Shown: positions 9,459 through 17,698, counted from the stretch's first letter. The stretch: 64,000 nucleotides of DNA from SKIA01 sp047602905 (GCA_047602905.1 JBLKOP010000003.1:41161-105160), one strand, 5' to 3'. A program made the numbers and translations. The notes: generated by a model from the letters alone, not told the origin.

Positions 9459-9464
9459 GGACTT

Positions 9465-9515
9465 GCGGGGACGAAGCAGCGCGTAGCTTGCTGTGCGCGC
9501 TGCACACAAAACCCC
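9465..9515 (+). other. GC-rich RNA hairpin
   Basis: GCAGCGCGTA at 9476-9485 pairs with TGCGCGCTGC at 9494-9503 (eight Watson-Crick pairs, one G-U, one A-U) around an eight-base loop. GGGG at 9467-9470 can pair with CCCC at 9512-9515 as an outer stem. Such GC content is exceptional in this AT-rich setting. It sits between the small ORF and the TATA box (about 9515-9522) of the next gene, so it is either the 3' end of the upstream transcript or part of a small RNA. Confidence 0.55.
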
Positions 9516-9545
9516 TATAAAGACGAACAACTTTTCAAACAAAAA

Positions 9546-10124
9546 ATGAGACTGGATAAACAAGAAACTCAAGACACACTCATAACCATCTTTCTTCTCA
9601 CAATAGCACTAAGTATTTTACTCATACAAGTAACTACAACCATACAACAAGCAATATTTACCAGCCTACTAGCAATAACAATAAGCGTACTGGCTAGACA
9701 AGCAGCACAAAAATATTTCGCACACAAACACAACAAACAAGTAACGTTTCAAATAAACACGTTAACAGCACTACTTAGCATCCCCGTAGCATTTATAGGC
9801 GTACTGCTTGCAGCACCAGGAAAAACAATTATAAGCGGGTTTGTAAGCAGAAAAGAACAAGGAATTATTGCAGCAATAGGGCCAATAACAAGCCTAGCAA
9901 TAGCGCTTATCACCCTAACAATTTTCTTTACAGGAATAAACACCGCACTCATAGCAAGCTTCGTACTTCTTAACAGCTACTACGCACTATTCACCCTGCT
10001 ACCCCTATGGGAGTTTGATGGAGAAAAAATCTTTACGTACAACAAAACAATCTACGCAGCACTTATTACTACTAGCGCAGTACTCGCGTTTATTGCCAGC
10101 ACATACGTACTACCAACACTATAA
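9546..10124 (+). CDS. M50/site-2-protease-like membrane protein lacking the zinc motif
   Basis: The 192-residue protein has about five membrane segments. It matches the archaeal M50-type fold by its middle block GKTIISGFVSRKEQGIIAAI with GPITSLAIAL and by LLPLWEFDGEKIF, which corresponds to the family block L-P-x-x-x-L-D-G. The first metal motif HExxH is missing: the aligned position reads VLARQAAQKYF. The aspartate of the DG motif is kept. It is therefore probably a non-proteolytic homologue, perhaps a chaperone or a substrate-binding relative. CTATAAAG lies about 31 bases before the ATG. Confidence 0.7.
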   Translation: MRLDKQETQDTLITIFLLTIALSILLIQVTTTIQQAIFTSLLAITISVLARQAAQKYFAHKHNKQVTFQINTLTALLSIPVAFIGVLLAAPGKTIISGFVSRKEQGIIAAIGPITSLAIALITLTIFFTGINTALIASFVLLNSYYALFTLLPLWEFDGEKIFTYNKTIYAALITTSAVLAFIASTYVLPTL

Positions 10125-10127
10125 CAA

Positions 10128-10364
10128 TTATTCTTGGTTGTACACTAACTCAACAGGCTTTTGTTTGTATAAAGAATCAATAGGCGCAAACGTTTCGTGC
10201 ACAGAAACAGGCTCTTTTTCAATGAGTGAGTCAATACTGTTGTACTGAGAAGAACAAGCAGTGGCAAAAACACTAACTGCTGCTGCGGTAGCAATAGTCC
10301 AAAGCAACTTTCTTCTCCAGCCTGACGCGTACGAACGCGGTTGAGGACTAAGATTATGTCTCAT
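10128..10364 (-). CDS. Small lipoprotein-like or membrane-anchored protein
   Basis: From the ATG at 10364 the product is 78 residues. A basic N-terminus (RSYASGWRRK) is followed by a hydrophobic stretch ending in VSVFATAC, which resembles a lipobox, and then a polar tail. It is likely exported and lipid-anchored, or a single-span membrane protein. A longer frame extends upstream but would run through the palindromic promoter region and the opposite gene, so I reject it. The 3' end lies three bases from the end of the convergent M50-like gene. Confidence 0.5.
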   Translation of the reverse strand: MRHNLSPQPRSYASGWRRKLLWTIATAAAVSVFATACSSQYNSIDSLIEKEPVSVHETFAPIDSLYKQKPVELVYNQE

Positions 10365-10384
10365 ATGCGTACTTAAACCAAAGG

Positions 10385-10409
10385 GACGTAAACATATAAA
10401 CTTTACGTC
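10385..10409. promoter_or_regulatory. Operator-like palindrome spanning a TATA box
   Basis: GACGTAAA at 10385-10392 and its reverse complement TTTACGTC at 10402-10409 flank CATATAAAC, a good TATA box. The site lies between the divergent genes at 10364 (-) and 10432 (+). A repressor bound here would cover the TATA box of the + gene, and possibly the other promoter. Confidence 0.55.
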
Positions 10410-10431
10410 ACTACTCACACCCACGAAACCT

Positions 10432-10722
10432 ATGAGAGCAGAACAAAACACCATCGACAAAGCAATTGCTGCGTACAACCAAGTAACCAAAGCACACAAA
10501 AGAAGCCCAGTAGAAGCATACATAAAAAAACGTTTATCAGAAGGAGAAGAAGTAGCGCTAAGCAGCGGAGTAAAAAGATGGAGTAGCGCGCTCGTATTTA
10601 GCGGAACACCAGAAGAGATGGTTGTAGAGTTCAGAATAAACCCTGCGCTACCAAACAGCTTTCAAGAACAACTAAAGAAACAACAACAAGAATTTTTAGA
10701 GTTGCTTGAAGACACGAACTGA
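10432..10722 (+). CDS. Hypothetical small cytosolic protein
   Basis: The 96-residue protein is charged, with helical ends and a central beta-like segment (WSSALVFSGTPEEMVVEFRI). No known motif is seen. It has its own TATA box within a palindrome at 10385-10409. Its last 27 bases overlap the convergent acetyltransferase gene. Confidence 0.55.
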   Translation: MRAEQNTIDKAIAAYNQVTKAHKRSPVEAYIKKRLSEGEEVALSSGVKRWSSALVFSGTPEEMVVEFRINPALPNSFQEQLKKQQQEFLELLEDTN

Positions 10723-11142
10723 ATTACCAAACTTCGCATTCATAATTATTTCTTTTCGTGTATACCCATGTTTCTCATAAAACATAACAGCTGCAAGAGA
10801 AGAATCTGCTTGCAAGTAAGTTATACCGTGCTCTTTTGCTGCTTGCTCTACGCGGTTGAGAAGTGAACGGCCAATACCTTGTTTTTGATGTGCTGGATGA
10901 ACAAACATTCCTTTGATTTTTTCTTTACTAACTGCAAGCGAAGCAGTACCAACTATAACTCCATCAATTACATACACATATATCTCATATTTTTTTGAAC
11001 GATCAAGAAGAAACTCCTTACTAAAAACTTCATTAAGCGCATTTGTTTGCTGTTGAGTGTATACACCTATAAGGCTTGAATTAGACGCATGAATGACTTG
11101 TTGCAACATATCAAGATCTTCTTCTTGAAACCGCCTAATCAT
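10696..11142 (-). CDS. GNAT-family N-acetyltransferase
   Basis: The 148-residue protein is a complete GNAT domain. Acetyl-CoA-binding motif A is FVHPAHQKQGIGRSLLNRVE near residues 76-95 (Q/R-x-x-G-x-G/A form), followed by LQADSSLAAVMFYEKHGY, the usual alpha4-beta6 region. It transfers an acetyl group to an amine; the substrate is unknown. It begins inside the stop of the Dph2-like fragment (ATGA), so three - strand genes from 11680 to 10696 form one operon with tight overlaps. Confidence 0.85.
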   Translation of the reverse strand: MIRRFQEEDLDMLQQVIHASNSSLIGVYTQQQTNALNEVFSKEFLLDRSKKYEIYVYVIDGVIVGTASLAVSKEKIKGMFVHPAHQKQGIGRSLLNRVEQAAKEHGITYLQADSSLAAVMFYEKHGYTRKEIIMNAKFGNSVRVFKQL

Positions 11143-11423
11143 TGCACAACGTTGCGCTCATAATTCCACTGAGAATGACCAAAATGAATAACAAGATCAA
11201 CACCCACGTGACGAGCCTCAAGAGGAAGATCACAAGCACCAAAATTACTTCCAGCCCACACAAGAACATCATCAACGTCAGCGTTTTGAGAAACAAAATC
11301 TACTAAGTACTTCGCGTGCATCTTAATACCATCAGGAAACTGCAATAACACTCGCCTAGCAGAGTGCTTCTTAATAGCAGCAAGAACTGCTTGCTCATCA
11401 AAATCCCAGATATCCTCTTGCAT
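11139..11423 (-). CDS. Dph2-like N-terminal domain only
   Basis: The 94-residue product matches the first domain of archaeal Dph2, the radical-SAM-like enzyme that starts diphthamide synthesis on elongation factor 2. Recognisable blocks are RRVLLQFPDGIKM near 23-35, VWAGSNFGACDLPLEA near 55-70 with the first iron-sulfur cysteine, and VIHFGHSQW near 78-86. Full Dph2 is roughly 330 residues with three such domains and three cysteines. Here the frame stops after domain 1, and the next gene (GNAT) overlaps the stop by four bases, so no remainder lies downstream. It is either a decayed remnant kept in an operon or a single-domain protein with another role. Diphthamide synthesis is not expected from it alone. 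Confidence 0.7.
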   Translation of the reverse strand: MQEDIWDFDEQAVLAAIKKHSARRVLLQFPDGIKMHAKYLVDFVSQNADVDDVLVWAGSNFGACDLPLEARHVGVDLVIHFGHSQWNYERNVVQ

Positions 11424-11680
11424 TAGTTTTCTAAAAACAACTCATCAAGTTCTTGTGTAGAGACATTGCTCTGATTAAGAACTGATAAGCGAGGCTTCTT
11501 TGCTTTACGACCAGTAACCGGATCTCGCTCGTACTCAAGAGAAGCGCTTTCTGACCCTTCATCAAAAAGTTTGTCGTACTCTTGCTCAAAAGAATCCTCT
11601 TCCTCGTAGTCCTCAAGATACCCAGCATCCTCTAAGTCAAGTTCGCCTTCGTAGTCTTCGATATATTCGTCATTTACCAT
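11423..11680 (-). CDS. Acidic 85-residue protein
   Basis: From the ATG at 11680 the protein is extremely acidic in its first 50 residues (runs of Asp/Glu with Tyr), then has a basic patch DPVTGRKAKKPR and a short helix ending ELDELFLEN. It has no membrane segment. Similar acidic small proteins occur in DPANN genomes, but I cannot assign a role. A GGGGG Shine-Dalgarno-like run lies about ten bases before the ATG. Its stop shares one base with the start of the Dph2-like gene (TAATG). A longer upstream frame is hydrophobic noise through the promoter and is rejected. Confidence 0.6.
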   Translation of the reverse strand: MVNDEYIEDYEGELDLEDAGYLEDYEEEDSFEQEYDKLFDEGSESASLEYERDPVTGRKAKKPRLSVLNQSNVSTQELDELFLEN

Positions 11681-11906
11681 TGATACATACCCCCGTATGT
11701 AGATGCATCGAGCACAGTAATAATATATAAACGTATCTATCTTGATTTCGCAAAAAAAACACGTAAACACGCACAAGAGAGCCTGTATACCTAATAAACG
11801 CGTAGAGTTTATAAACAACGATTTGTACAGGCACCACTTAAGAATGAGTAACAACGTTTAAATACGTCTCTTCAGGCAATGTACGTAATAGAGGGAGTAC
11901 TACCTT
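11681..11906. promoter_or_regulatory. Divergent regulatory region before the pilus operon
   Basis: This 226-base gap separates the acidic-protein operon from the pilus operon. On the - strand a TTTATATATT TATA box lies near 11725-11735, and ACATAC/GTATGT (11685-11690 and 11695-11700) can form a hairpin with the Shine-Dalgarno GGGG in its loop. GCCTGTA at 11781-11787 and TACAGGC at 11826-11832 form an inverted repeat enclosing GTTTATAAAC. On the + strand ACGTTTAAATA at 11854-11864 is the likely pilus promoter. The identical element precedes the pilin gene at 17145. Confidence 0.5.
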
Positions 11907-12359
11907 ATGCCAGAAATACAAACAGGAGTAGATGAGCTGATGCAACTACTACAAGAACACAAAAAAATCAGTCTCAAAGAAGCAAGCACGCGACTAGAAA
12001 CACCTGAAACAACAATACAAGCATGGGTAGACTTTCTTGTAGAAGACCAAATACTTGGCATAGAATACAAATTTACAACACCATACATCTACATACACAA
12101 CCCAGAAAGAGCAGAACAACTAGAAACTCCAGACGAAGACAAATACACCCTAAAAGATTACAAGAACGGATTCTACCAAGAAGCAACCAACAAAGAACTT
12201 CCAGAAAAAGACATTCCTCGACTATGGAAAGAACACCTACGATACGTAATAGAACAAAACAAAGAATACTTCTTTACTGAATGCAAGAAACGAGCAATAC
12301 CACACGAGCAAGAACTATTTATAGAATACACAGAGGAGGTGCGTGAACGTGCATCTTGA
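11907..12359 (+). CDS. HTH-containing first gene of the pilus operon
   Basis: The 150-residue protein has a winged-helix-like N-terminus (about 8-60: LLQEHKKISLKEASTRLETPETTIQAWVDFL cut into helices) and a charged helical C-terminus. It could be a regulator or a structural adaptor of the pilus machinery. Its position at the head of a same-strand cluster with ATPase and TadC genes supports a pilus-linked role. The leader is 20-25 nt with a GAGGGA Shine-Dalgarno-like site, unlike the leaderless genes around it. The next gene begins within its last codons. Confidence 0.65.
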   Translation: MPEIQTGVDELMQLLQEHKKISLKEASTRLETPETTIQAWVDFLVEDQILGIEYKFTTPYIYIHNPERAEQLETPDEDKYTLKDYKNGFYQEATNKELPEKDIPRLWKEHLRYVIEQNKEYFFTECKKRAIPHEQELFIEYTEEVRERAS

Positions 12360-13845
12360 AGAATGGGTGCGCAAAGACATGAAGCGCTTTATCAAAGAGC
12401 ACGAACCAGAAATAGAAACAACAACACAAGTACGCCACGAAGACACAGCAATCACGCGCGTAGACTATCAACGACAAATACAACGAGCACTCAAACAACA
12501 CCGCTTTCGAGAAGCAACAAACGTCTTTAACGACTTAAAAGAAGAATTCCTTCACCTACCAAAAGAGTATGGCGAGCAAAGAAAACAATACTATCGCATA
12601 CTGCAGAAATGCTACAAAGAAATTTATGAGTACGTAGAAGACAGACACAAAACCAACCGCTTACTACAACGACTAGACGAAACAGCAGACGTGTTTAACA
12701 CACAAGTACGCACAGTCAACCTTAAAGAAGAAGAAACAAAAGAAGCAATACCTCCAATAGAAGAAATGATGTTTCGCAAGAAACAACTGCTACCAAGAAT
12801 TGATGAAGAAACAGAAATAACCCTTCCTGAAGAACCAAACACCAAAGAACACTCTGTGTTACGACAACTATCCAGCTCACCAACAAGCAGTTATAGTCCA
12901 TCATGGAACACACTAAAACACGAACAAACCCCTCCAAAAAACATTCTTGCAGAAAAGAACAAACAAGAACGCAAAGAAAGCACTCAGAAAGAAAAAAGAC
13001 CAGAAAAACAACAAATAATACCTGAAAAAAAACCTTCACAACTAGAAGATACCAAAGAAAAAAAGCACTTAACAGACTTCCTTAACACAAACAACGAATT
13101 CAGCCCCAAATGGCAACCAAACAAACTTCCTAAAAAACAAAAATTTTCTAAACAACAAACGCCTCAAGAACAACAACTACAAACACCGAAAACAAACAAG
13201 CAAGCACCCAAAGAAGGATCAGAACAAAAACAACCAGCACAAGAAAACAAACACGCGCCTGCATGGAAACCAACTATTCAACCAAGAAAACACGAGAACA
13301 AAACAAATACGCGCTCTACAAACACAAACGCTTCTCCTCCCGAATTCACAGAAAAACCTCTGCCTAAACAAACGAACTTCAGCCCCAAATGGAAGCCAGT
13401 ACTTACGCGCAAACAACAAGAAACAATACAAGAAACCACCCCTCAAACAACAACGCCACCAGAAAGAATACTCGCAGTAGAGGAACTCACTAGACAAGCA
13501 CAACAAGCACTACAAGAAAACGATCTTGAAGAAGCAAAAACTAAACTACTAGAAGCAAGAATAGAATACTTACGAACAAGACACGAAAAACCAGAACAAC
13601 TCAGCAAAATAGAACAACTAGAAAGAGAACTCGTAATACACAAATACAGCAAACAACCACACCAACAAATAGACAAAGAATTCTTTAGCAGCCTATACAC
13701 AAAAGGACTGTACGCGATGAGAAACGGAGACTACAAAACAGCAACGCAACTCTTTAGTAAACGAGTAAACCAAGCACCCTACGACATAGCAGCAAGGATA
13801 CGATACCAAGAATGCAAGGAGGCACTACATGCAAAAACAACTTGA
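12349..13845 (+). CDS. Long linker protein of the pilus operon with four W-K-P repeats
   Basis: This protein of about 498 residues has three parts. An N-terminal helical, TPR-like region (roughly 1-120) is followed by a long Lys/Gln/Pro-rich disordered region (about 150-385) and a C-terminal TPR-like region (about 395-495). The disordered part carries four copies of a short hydrophobic motif: SYSPSW, EFSPKWQP, HAPAWKP and NFSPKWKP, at about residues 181, 250, 302 and 343. I do not recognise a family. I prefer GTG at 12349 because GAGGAGGT at 12333-12340 is eight bases ahead; GTG at 12343 is too close. The stop overlaps the ATPase start by 17 bases. It may organise the ATPase or membrane platform. 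Confidence 0.7.
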   Translation: MHLEEWVRKDMKRFIKEHEPEIETTTQVRHEDTAITRVDYQRQIQRALKQHRFREATNVFNDLKEEFLHLPKEYGEQRKQYYRILQKCYKEIYEYVEDRHKTNRLLQRLDETADVFNTQVRTVNLKEEETKEAIPPIEEMMFRKKQLLPRIDEETEITLPEEPNTKEHSVLRQLSSSPTSSYSPSWNTLKHEQTPPKNILAEKNKQERKESTQKEKRPEKQQIIPEKKPSQLEDTKEKKHLTDFLNTNNEFSPKWQPNKLPKKQKFSKQQTPQEQQLQTPKTNKQAPKEGSEQKQPAQENKHAPAWKPTIQPRKHENKTNTRSTNTNASPPEFTEKPLPKQTNFSPKWKPVLTRKQQETIQETTPQTTTPPERILAVEELTRQAQQALQENDLEEAKTKLLEARIEYLRTRHEKPEQLSKIEQLERELVIHKYSKQPHQQIDKEFFSSLYTKGLYAMRNGDYKTATQLFSKRVNQAPYDIAARIRYQECKEALHAKTT

Positions 13846-15289
13846 TAGCTACACAGTAACCACCAATAACATACTCGTAGACATAACCATACAACAAGAC
13901 GAAGAACAATCAGTACCAAGCTACATACTTAACATCACCAACATCTCAGAGACAACCAAACTCATACTAGAAAAAATCCGTCAAGAATTCATCACGCACA
14001 TGGACAGCGAAAGCATCCAACGAGCAGAAGAAGAACACGGAATAGAAGCAATACGAGAACAATTCGAGAAAGAAATACGCAAGCTACTAACAAAATACTT
14101 TCCTACCCTAGAAGAAAAAACTGAGGACATGCTCGCAAACTACCTCATAGAAGAAAACCTTGGACTAGGAAAAATAGAGATACTCCTAGCAGACCCAAAC
14201 CTAGAAGAAATAGTTGTTAACAACAGCAAAGAACCCGTCTGGGTGTACCACAGAAAACACGCGTGGCTACGAACAAACGTAGAAATCCTTAGCGAAGCAA
14301 GAATACGCCACTACAGCATGAGCATAGGACGAGAAGTAGGCAAAGAAATAACTGCGCTCAGCCCACTCATGGACGCGCACCTAACAACAGGAGACAGAGT
14401 AAACGCAACTCTTGAACCCATAAGCACGAAAGGAAACACCATAACAATAAGAAAATTCGCAGACGACCCATGGACGATAACCAAATTCATCAAAGAAGGA
14501 ACACTCAGCCTAGCAGCAGCAGCACTGATATGGCTAGCAATAGAAAACGAGCTAAGCATACTCATAGCAGGAGGAACAGGAAGCGGAAAAACCTCTATGC
14601 TTAACGTAATAGCAAACTTCTTTCCCCCAAACCAACGAATAATCAGCATAGAAGACACGCGAGAACTCGTACTCCCAAAAACCCTACACTGGGTACCCAT
14701 GGAGACAAGACTAGCAAACCCAGAAGGAAAAGGAGCAGTAAGCATGCTAGACTTACTCGTAAACAGCCTACGGATGAGACCAGACAGAATAATCGTAGGA
14801 GAGATACGAAGAAAACGAGAAGCAGAAGTACTGCTTGAAGCAATACACACAGGACACAGCGTGTACGGAACGATACACGCAAACGACGCAGACGAAGTAA
14901 TAACAAGACTCACCAACAGCCCAATAGAAATACCAAAACCAATGATCAGCAGCCTAGGACTCATCGTTGTTCAGAACAGAAACCGAAGAAGCGGAAAACG
15001 ACGAACACTACAAATAGCAGAGATACTGCCAACAGGAGATCCTAACGTACTCCTACAACACAACATATACACGGACTTACTCGTAAAGGTGCGTGATAGC
15101 GAGAGCGTAATGGAAAAACTCCATTTATACACAGGACTCACCCCAAAACAACTCTCAGAAGACCTACAAAACAAGATAGACATACTCAAATGGATGGTAC
15201 TACAAAAAAAAGAAGACGTGCACGAAATAGGAATGATTATGAGTAAATACTACCGAAAAACGCTACGCATAGAGAAGGAGGAAGAATAA
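13829..15289 (+). CDS. Type II/IV secretion-type ATPase of the pilus system
   Basis: The 486-residue protein belongs to the VirB11/TadA/FlaI family of hexameric ATPases that power archaeal type IV pilus assembly. Walker A GGTGSGK is at 248-254, the Asp box ISIEDTREL follows, Walker B RIIVGEIRR lies near 317-325 and the His box EAIHTGHSVYGTIHAND near 333-349. The N-terminal third contains the family blocks NYLIEENLGLGKIEILL and LEEIVVNN. The ATG has a strong Shine-Dalgarno AAGGAGG eight bases ahead, inside the preceding gene. The TadC gene follows after one base. Confidence 0.93.
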   Translation: MQKQLDSYTVTTNNILVDITIQQDEEQSVPSYILNITNISETTKLILEKIRQEFITHMDSESIQRAEEEHGIEAIREQFEKEIRKLLTKYFPTLEEKTEDMLANYLIEENLGLGKIEILLADPNLEEIVVNNSKEPVWVYHRKHAWLRTNVEILSEARIRHYSMSIGREVGKEITALSPLMDAHLTTGDRVNATLEPISTKGNTITIRKFADDPWTITKFIKEGTLSLAAAALIWLAIENELSILIAGGTGSGKTSMLNVIANFFPPNQRIISIEDTRELVLPKTLHWVPMETRLANPEGKGAVSMLDLLVNSLRMRPDRIIVGEIRRKREAEVLLEAIHTGHSVYGTIHANDADEVITRLTNSPIEIPKPMISSLGLIVVQNRNRRSGKRRTLQIAEILPTGDPNVLLQHNIYTDLLVKVRDSESVMEKLHLYTGLTPKQLSEDLQNKIDILKWMVLQKKEDVHEIGMIMSKYYRKTLRIEKEEE

Positions 15290-15290
15290 C

Positions 15291-16094
15291 GTGTTTCGCT
15301 ACCTAGCAGAATACTTTCCCCACCTAAACCACCAACTACACGTAGCACGCATAGACGCAACACCAGAAGAATTCTTACGAACAATAACAACACAAACAAG
15401 CATGTACAGCCTATTACTAGGATTTCTTTTCTTCATGCTTGCAGACAGACAAGGATGGGGATTAGAAACAGTACTTTTTGCAACAATAGGAATATGGTTG
15501 TTTGGTTTCTGGTTTGGGATGCAAAGACCAAAAATACAATCTTTTAGCAGAGCAAAAGACATAGACAAAGAAGTCATTTTTGCAGGAAGATACTTGCTTG
15601 TAAAACTACACAGCGGAAAACCACTCGTAAACGCATTATTTGAAGCAGCTAAGAGTTACGGAGTAGGAAGCAAGTACTTTGAAGAAATCGTTCGCGACAT
15701 AGAACTCGGAACACCCCTAGAAGAAGCAATCGAGCGAGCAATGACGTACACACCAAGTGATAACTTCAGAAAAATATTGTTTCAAATACACAACGCACTC
15801 AAACTAGGAATTAACGTAACCAAAAGCCTAGAAGCAGTCCTTGAAGAAATACAGAACAAACAACTCCTAGAAATACAAGACTACGGAAAAAAACTCTCCA
15901 CAGTAACGCTGTTTTACATGCTGTTAGCAATAGTATTTCCTAGCTTAGGAATGACAATAATGACCATAATTCTTAGTTTCACAGAAATACAGATGAACGC
16001 AACAGCATACGCAGTAGTCATTCTTTTCTTAGTAATTCTTAACTTCATCTTCATAACAGTATTTAGAGGGATACGACCAAAACTAAACATATGA
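15291..16094 (+). CDS. TadC/T2SSF-type pilus platform protein 1
   Basis: The 267-residue protein has membrane segments near 40-80 and 205-255 with a cytosolic helical T2SSF domain between (HSGKPLVNALFEAAKSYG, then LEEAIERAM). Such proteins form the inner-membrane platform for the ATPase. GTG is the start, one base after the ATPase stop, with AAGGAGG about nine bases ahead. Its stop overlaps the second TadC start by four bases. Confidence 0.88.
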   Translation: MFRYLAEYFPHLNHQLHVARIDATPEEFLRTITTQTSMYSLLLGFLFFMLADRQGWGLETVLFATIGIWLFGFWFGMQRPKIQSFSRAKDIDKEVIFAGRYLLVKLHSGKPLVNALFEAAKSYGVGSKYFEEIVRDIELGTPLEEAIERAMTYTPSDNFRKILFQIHNALKLGINVTKSLEAVLEEIQNKQLLEIQDYGKKLSTVTLFYMLLAIVFPSLGMTIMTIILSFTEIQMNATAYAVVILFLVILNFIFITVFRGIRPKLNI

Positions 16095-17137
16095 TACGCA
16101 ACGAAATACTTGAGCGCTTTGGACGAGCATTCGTGCCTCTACGAGCACGAGAACCTCTAAGAAATTACTTACTCAAAGCAGGGTATCAGAACGTTCCGTA
16201 CAGCGCGTTTGGACTCTTCTTTATCATAACACTCATAACAACGTACCTACTCTTTTTTGCAGCAATTCTTCCAGCACTACAAGAAACAACACAAGCATGG
16301 TTGTTTATCATAACACTTGGTTTCTGGATAGCGTCTTTACTCGTACAAAACGCTCTCATAATGTTTTTTATCTGGAGCTACCTGAACCTAAAAATTTATG
16401 GACGAATAAAAGAAATAGAAGACAAGCTGCCTGACTACTTAGAACTCGTTATTACGAACTTACGTAGCGGAATGAGCTTTGATAAAAGCTTATTTGGAGC
16501 TATAAGACCTGAATTTGGTGTTTTATCAGCAGAGATAGGAATGGTAAGTAAACGCGTAATGACGGGTAATGATACAGCAGCAGCGCTACAAGAATTCAGT
16601 GACCGCTACGAAAGCCCTATTCTGCGCAGAGGCTTAGAACTTATTATCTCTGAGCTTGATAGCGGAGGAGAAATCGCTGACGTAATTGAGCGAGTAATAG
16701 ATAACTTACGAAAAACTAAGCGCCTTAAAGACGAGATGAGAAGCTCAGTAATTAGTTACATGATGTTTATTAGTATCATCGTCATGGCACTAAGCCCAGT
16801 ACTTTTTGCTCTTGCACACACCATTCTCTCTGTTATTCTTAGCTTCGCAGGACAAATAGGTTCAGCACCTGCAGGAGGAGTAGGAGCAGCAGCTTCTCTG
16901 TTTGATAACTTAGAAGCACTTGCTGCACAAGAAGAAATGCTACTTATAGGCTTTAAGAATTTTAGTTACGCAGCTCTTACTACGATAAGCTTATTTGCAG
17001 GGATGATAGTAAGTATTATTGAGAAAGGAGATATTCGTGGAGGAATAAAATACATTCCTATATTCATAGCAGTAACGCTTACTCTCTACACACTCGCTTT
17101 AGGCGTTGTAGGAGGGGTGTTTGGAGGAATTGTTTGA
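16091..17137 (+). CDS. TadC/T2SSF-type pilus platform protein 2
   Basis: The 348-residue protein has N-terminal membrane helices (about 35-60 and 70-95), a T2SSF domain with DYLELVITNLRSGMSFDKSL and a later FSDRYESPILRRGLELI, and C-terminal helices near 215-245, 285-310 and 320-345. A Gly/Ala-rich stretch (about 255-272) separates the last parts. Two non-identical TadC-type genes in tandem suggest a heteromeric platform. It overlaps the previous gene by four bases; the pilin promoter follows. Confidence 0.88.
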   Translation: MIRNEILERFGRAFVPLRAREPLRNYLLKAGYQNVPYSAFGLFFIITLITTYLLFFAAILPALQETTQAWLFIITLGFWIASLLVQNALIMFFIWSYLNLKIYGRIKEIEDKLPDYLELVITNLRSGMSFDKSLFGAIRPEFGVLSAEIGMVSKRVMTGNDTAAALQEFSDRYESPILRRGLELIISELDSGGEIADVIERVIDNLRKTKRLKDEMRSSVISYMMFISIIVMALSPVLFALAHTILSVILSFAGQIGSAPAGGVGAAASLFDNLEALAAQEEMLLIGFKNFSYAALTTISLFAGMIVSIIEKGDIRGGIKYIPIFIAVTLTLYTLALGVVGGVFGGIV

Positions 17138-17144
17138 AAACGAT

Positions 17145-17155
17145 ACGTTTAAATA
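17145..17155 (+). promoter_or_regulatory. Pilin promoter
   Basis: ACGTTTAAATA is identical to the element at 11854-11864 ahead of the pilus operon. It is 48 bases before the pilin ATG, and a GGTGA Shine-Dalgarno site lies about nine bases before that ATG. The pilins can thus be made independently of, and more strongly than, the machinery. Confidence 0.55.
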
Positions 17156-17192
17156 GGTTTTTGAATAAGAGACAGGTATTGGTGAGTAATAC

Positions 17193-17690
17193 ATGACAAA
17201 AACACGCGGACAAGCAGCGCTAGAGTTTCTTTCAACATACGGATTTGCGTTCTTAGTCATTTTAGTAATGATAGGGGCACTGAGTTACTTTGGAGTTCTA
17301 AGCCCAGGAAGGTTTCTGCCAGAGAGATGTTTGGTAGGAGCAGAATTTAGTTGTGCGGAGTTTCAGATAGAACGAAGCGACCCTACAGGAGGAGTTGTTC
17401 GCTTCGTGTTACAAAACAATTTAGGAAATAGCGTTACGTATAACGTATCTTCTTTTTCAGCAACAAGTGACTTTGCTTCTGCAAATACGTGTACAATTAC
17501 TCCGGAGACACAAGTAGGAGGAGGAACTTCAATAATCGAGTGCTCATTGGACCAAGCAGGTACTAGTGGAGGAAATATTCTTCCTGCAGCAGGAGAAAAA
17601 ATTCGTATTCGCTTTGATGGTCGCTACACAGAACTCGGGCGAACACTTCCAAGATCCGTGCAGGGAGAAGTCTTTGCGACAGTACAATAA
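17193..17690 (+). CDS. Type IV pilin-like protein 1
   Basis: The 165-residue protein begins with a class III signal peptide: TKTRGQAALEFL followed by a hydrophobic helix (about 15-35). Cleavage by the prepilin peptidase would fall after the Gly, leaving QAALEFL. A beta-rich extracellular domain follows with paired cysteines (about 46/53 and 98/116). The immediately following gene is a second pilin nine bases downstream. Together with the upstream ATPase and TadC genes they form a type IV pilus-like system. Confidence 0.88.
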   Translation: MTKTRGQAALEFLSTYGFAFLVILVMIGALSYFGVLSPGRFLPERCLVGAEFSCAEFQIERSDPTGGVVRFVLQNNLGNSVTYNVSSFSATSDFASANTCTITPETQVGGGTSIIECSLDQAGTSGGNILPAAGEKIRIRFDGRYTELGRTLPRSVQGEVFATVQ

Positions 17691-17698
17691 ATGCGTTT

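Noticed and set aside
10365..10523. N-terminal extension of the small lipoprotein-like gene
   Set aside because: It would run through the palindromic promoter and antisense to the 96-residue gene.
11781..11832. Seven-base inverted repeat with 38-base loop resembling the layout at 7927-7987
   Set aside because: Arms differ in sequence and are too short to claim a shared element; kept only as part of the regulatory-region note.
11681..11854. Extension of the acidic protein upstream
   Set aside because: The extra part is hydrophobic, Cys-rich and crosses the promoter and Shine-Dalgarno site of the ATG at 11680.
14311..14964. Long frame antisense to the pilus ATPase
   Set aside because: Shadow of a strongly conserved gene, with no promoter and random composition.
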